Positions 61,810 to 64,000 of a stretch of 64,000 nt of DNA are shown piece by piece. Numbering within the stretch: position 1 is the first letter of the stretch; the number at the start of each line of letters is the position of its first letter. This stretch comes from Nocardioides sp. YR527 (GTDB lineage: Bacteria; Actinomycetota; Actinomycetes; Propionibacteriales; Nocardioidaceae). Both the position numbers and the translations under genes were made by a program. The stretch covers positions 186,001 to 250,000 of the forward strand of contig NZ_FNFN01000008.1 in assembly GCF_900101045.1 (NCBI RefSeq), in the 5' to 3' direction. The notes under the pieces are model-generated. The model was not told where the DNA came from. It saw nothing but the letters and a program-made list of their open reading frames with translations, and made no database searches.

Positions 61810-62433
61810 TCATGCACTCGCGCGTGTTTCGGCGGCGACCGCCGCAGCGGCCGACCGTCCGGCGTACACGGTCCGGAAGAACGGCAGGGTGCGGTGCACC
61901 ATCGGACCGATGAGCAGCGCCTCGGCGACCGTGCCGATGCCGACCAGTCCGCCGAGGAGCCAGCCGACCGCCAGCACGGTGATCTCGACGCCCGCGCGGC
62001 AGAGCCAGACCGGGGCGCCGGTGCGCTCGTGCAGGCCGGTCATCAGGCCGTCGCGCGGCCCCGGCCCGAGGCCGGGCGCGATGTAGATCCCGGTGGCCGC
62101 GGCCAGCAGAAGCAGGCCACCGGTGAAGAGCGCGACCTGAGCCACCAGGCCCGACGGCTGCGGGAGCAGCCAGAGGCCGATCTCCGCCGAAGTACCGACG
62201 AGCAAGACGTTCAGCACGGTGCCGACGCCGGGCCGCTGGCGCAGCGGGATCCAGAGCAGCAGGACGACCAGCCCGATCAGGTTGGTCATCATCCCGAAGG
62301 AGATCCCGGTGATCTCGACGAGGCCCGATGTCAGTGTGTTCCAGGGCGCCAGGCCCAGCGCGCCCTGCACGAGCATGGCGAGTGCGATGCCGTAGAGGAA
62401 GAGTCCAGTTATCAACCAGGAGAGCGACTTCAC
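61810..62433 (-). CDS. YczE/YitT-like membrane protein
   Basis: A 207-residue protein with about five helices. It matches the YczE group: ITGLFLYGIALAMLVQGALGLAPWNTL, then GISFGMMTNLIGLVVLL and GPGPRDGLMTGL. Function is unknown. It is divergent from a MocR-type regulator, an arrangement known for yczE/yczR pairs. The GTG at 62433 has AAGGA five bases upstream and is preferred to the GTG at 62448. It converges on tRNA-Arg. Confidence 0.8.
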   Translation of the reverse strand: MKSLSWLITGLFLYGIALAMLVQGALGLAPWNTLTSGLVEITGISFGMMTNLIGLVVLLLWIPLRQRPGVGTVLNVLLVGTSAEIGLWLLPQPSGLVAQVALFTGGLLLLAAATGIYIAPGLGPGPRDGLMTGLHERTGAPVWLCRAGVEITVLAVGWLLGGLVGIGTVAEALLIGPMVHRTLPFFRTVYAGRSAAAAVAAETRASA

Positions 62434-62458
62434 AGAGAGATCCTTCACGATCGCAAAG

Positions 62459-62495
62459 CCAATCACGGGTCCAATCGAAGGTAAAGAAGCCAATC
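62459..62495. promoter_or_regulatory. CCAATC direct repeats in the yczE/mocR promoter
   Basis: CCAATC occurs three times in the same direction, at 62459-62464, 62471-62476 and 62490-62495. MocR-type regulators bind direct repeats, often with ATTGG-like half-sites, so this is a likely autoregulatory operator. The mocR -10 box TAAGGT (62500-62505) lies just to the right. Confidence 0.55.
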
Positions 62496-62511
62496 GGCGT
62501 AAGGTGGCCTC

Positions 62512-63942
62512 ATGCCTCGCGGAAGAATCGGTGCCACTGCGCTTGCTGGCCTGCTCGGTCAGTGGCACGGAGAGGGCCCGGCGTACGAGAACCTCGCCGA
62601 ACGGATCCAGCTGCTGCTGATCGACGGACGGCTCTCCGCCGACATCCGTCTGCCCTCCGAGCGCGAGCTCTCCGAGCGGCTGACGCTGAGCCGCACCACG
62701 ATCACGGCCGCCTACCGGCGCCTGCGGGAGCACGGCTACGCGCTGAGCGTCCAGGGGTCGGGTACGACGACGAAACTGCCGCCCACCGCACCCGACTCGT
62801 TCACCGAGGGCGGCGAGATCGACCTGGTCAGGGCCACCCTGCCGGCCACCCGGCGGCTCCCGGAGGCCGCAGTCGAGGCGACCCGGCGGCTGGCCGACCA
62901 CATGACCGGCCCCGGCTACACGCTGTGGGGCATCGAGGAGCTCCGCGCCGAGATCGCGGCGCGCTACACCGATCGCGGTCTGCCGACCGATCCCGACCAG
63001 ATCATGGTGACCACCGGCGGCCAGAGCGCGATCGCCCTGCTCGCCCGCACCGTGATCAGCCGCGGCGACCGGGCCTACGCCGAGAGTCCGTCCTACCCCA
63101 ATGCGTACGACGCGCTGAGCCTCGCCGGAGCCCGGATCATCACGAGCCCGGTGACCACCGACTCCGGCTGGGACATGCCAGCGATGGAGGCGGCCATCGC
63201 CCGGACCACCCCCGTGATGGCGTACGTCATGCCCGACTTCCACAACCCGACCTCTCGCTCGATGTCGACCGAGGACCGGCTCCGTCTGCTGCACGCCGCG
63301 GCGAAGGTCGACACCCTCCTCGTGGCCGACGACACCACCGCCGAGCTCAACATCGACCGCCCGCACACGTTTCCGCCGCTGGCCGCGATGGCCGGCGAGC
63401 ACCAGGCCCGCGTCGTCCACATCGGTTCGGCGAGCAAGATGCTGTGGGGCGGGCTGCGGATCGGCTGGATCCGCGCCGACCCGGTGCTGCTGACCCAGAT
63501 CGCCAGCGGACGCTCCGCCACCGACCTCGGCACCCCGATCTGGGAGCAGCTGGTCACCACGATCCTGTTCCGGCATCTGCCCGAGATCCTCGAGGAGCGC
63601 GCCGCACAGCTCGCCGCGGGCCGCGCCGCGCTCTACCACTCGATGCGCGAGCACCTTCCCGACTGGGAGCTGCCGCCGCGGATCGACGGCGGCCTCTCGG
63701 CCTGGGTCGGCCTGCCCGCGCCGGTCAGCTCCCAGCTCACCCTCGCCGCCCGGCCCCACGGACTGCTCGTCACCGCCGGGCCGCGCTTCGGGGTCGACGG
63801 CGCCTACGAGCGTCACCTGCGGCTGGCGATCACGCCCCGGCCCGAGCTCGTCCGGCGAGGAGTCGAGATCCTCGCCGAGGTCTGGCCCCGCGCCGCCTCC
63901 ACCCCGGCCCTGGCCCTCACCACCTCCGAGGCCGTGGTCTGA
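62512..63942 (+). CDS. MocR-type GntR/aminotransferase regulator (YczR-like)
   Basis: A 476-residue regulator. The N-terminal GntR winged helix (RLPSERELSERLTLSRTTITAAYRRL) is linked to a fold-type I aminotransferase domain with the PLP Lys in HIGSASKMLWGGLRIGW, Asn/Pro in MPDFHNPT and Asp in VADDTT. MocR proteins sense PLP or amino compounds and control the divergent gene, here the YczE-like protein. TAAGGT ends six bases before the ATG, a leaderless pattern. Confidence 0.88.
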   Translation: MPRGRIGATALAGLLGQWHGEGPAYENLAERIQLLLIDGRLSADIRLPSERELSERLTLSRTTITAAYRRLREHGYALSVQGSGTTTKLPPTAPDSFTEGGEIDLVRATLPATRRLPEAAVEATRRLADHMTGPGYTLWGIEELRAEIAARYTDRGLPTDPDQIMVTTGGQSAIALLARTVISRGDRAYAESPSYPNAYDALSLAGARIITSPVTTDSGWDMPAMEAAIARTTPVMAYVMPDFHNPTSRSMSTEDRLRLLHAAAKVDTLLVADDTTAELNIDRPHTFPPLAAMAGEHQARVVHIGSASKMLWGGLRIGWIRADPVLLTQIASGRSATDLGTPIWEQLVTTILFRHLPEILEERAAQLAAGRAALYHSMREHLPDWELPPRIDGGLSAWVGLPAPVSSQLTLAARPHGLLVTAGPRFGVDGAYERHLRLAITPRPELVRRGVEILAEVWPRAASTPALALTTSEAVV

Positions 63943-63961
63943 CCGGGCTCGACCCCGCGGC

Positions 63962-64000
63962 TCAACCCCGGGCGAGTGCCTCCAGAGCCCACAGCCCGAG
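63962..64000 (-). CDS. C-terminal end of a gene cut by the window edge
   Basis: On the minus strand an open frame enters from the right and ends at TGA 63962-63964 with LGLWALEALARG. It is convergent with the MocR gene and 19 bp from its stop, as expected for a gene end. Too short to identify. Confidence 0.3.
   Translation of the reverse strand, partial: LGLWALEALARG

Overview
The window is GC-rich chromosomal DNA from an actinobacterium, most likely Nocardioides or a close relative in the Nocardioidaceae. The evidence is a WhiB7-type regulator, mycoredoxin, mycothiol-associated families (two TIGR03086 proteins, an Rv2466c-like DsbA protein), GlbO haemoglobin, HelR, many GTG/TTG starts and many apparently leaderless genes (a TANNNT -10 box ending 6-7 nt before the start codon). 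No phage, IS transposase, CRISPR array or rRNA was seen. One tRNA (Arg, anticodon TCT, encoded CCA) lies at 61711-61787.

Layout. 1-761: 3' end of a secreted-type cholesterol oxidase and its terminator. 813-5248: the conserved block whiB7 - uvrD2 - mrx1 - nudC, in the order I remember from M. tuberculosis. whiB7 has a long leader with an 80-codon ORF and a terminator/antiterminator pair. 5286-7091: a GT-C-like membrane protein. 7092-7735: a gene-free region dominated by a ~590-bp compound inverted repeat. 7736-12476: a ytfQRT-yjfF-like furanose ABC transporter operon with a LacI-type operator. 12629-19000: an AlkX/YcaQ glycosylase, a PhnB-like protein, an intact and a decayed GPP34 gene, an epoxide hydrolase with a divergent WYL regulator, and a glutamine amidotransferase pair. 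19053-28514: metG, two cell-wall enzymes (PGRP amidase, CHAP protein), mycothiol-type proteins and pepN. 28515-35297: a palindrome-rich spacer, helR behind a candidate rifamycin-associated element, mscS, osmC, glbO and an APC-type transporter. 35445-45582: potassium genes kdpFABC-kdpDE, a 54-residue membrane peptide whose promoter has the same operator layout as kdpF, and a DUF389 protein. 45589-58588: thioesterase, thiolase, MarR, MFS, ettA, ssb, a dynamin-like GTPase pair, PrsW and a Xaa-Pro aminopeptidase. 58589-64000: an Amidase_3 lipoprotein that starts inside an interspersed repeat, a zinc-ribbon/low-complexity membrane protein, tRNA-Arg, and a divergent yczE/MocR pair.

How it fits together. 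Two candidate antibiotic-response modules stand out: the whiB7 attenuator, whose architecture would sense translation inhibition, and RAE-helR, linked by family knowledge to rifamycin protection of RNA polymerase. The kdp region looks like a potassium regulon with at least two co-regulated promoters. Several intergenic regions carry related palindromes (three GCCGAGTCGGC-type hairpins, two copies of a bipartite palindrome, one ~157-bp inverted pair), suggesting a population of small palindromic elements, some now serving as terminators or overlapping gene starts. Functions are assigned from remembered family motifs; no database search was possible.
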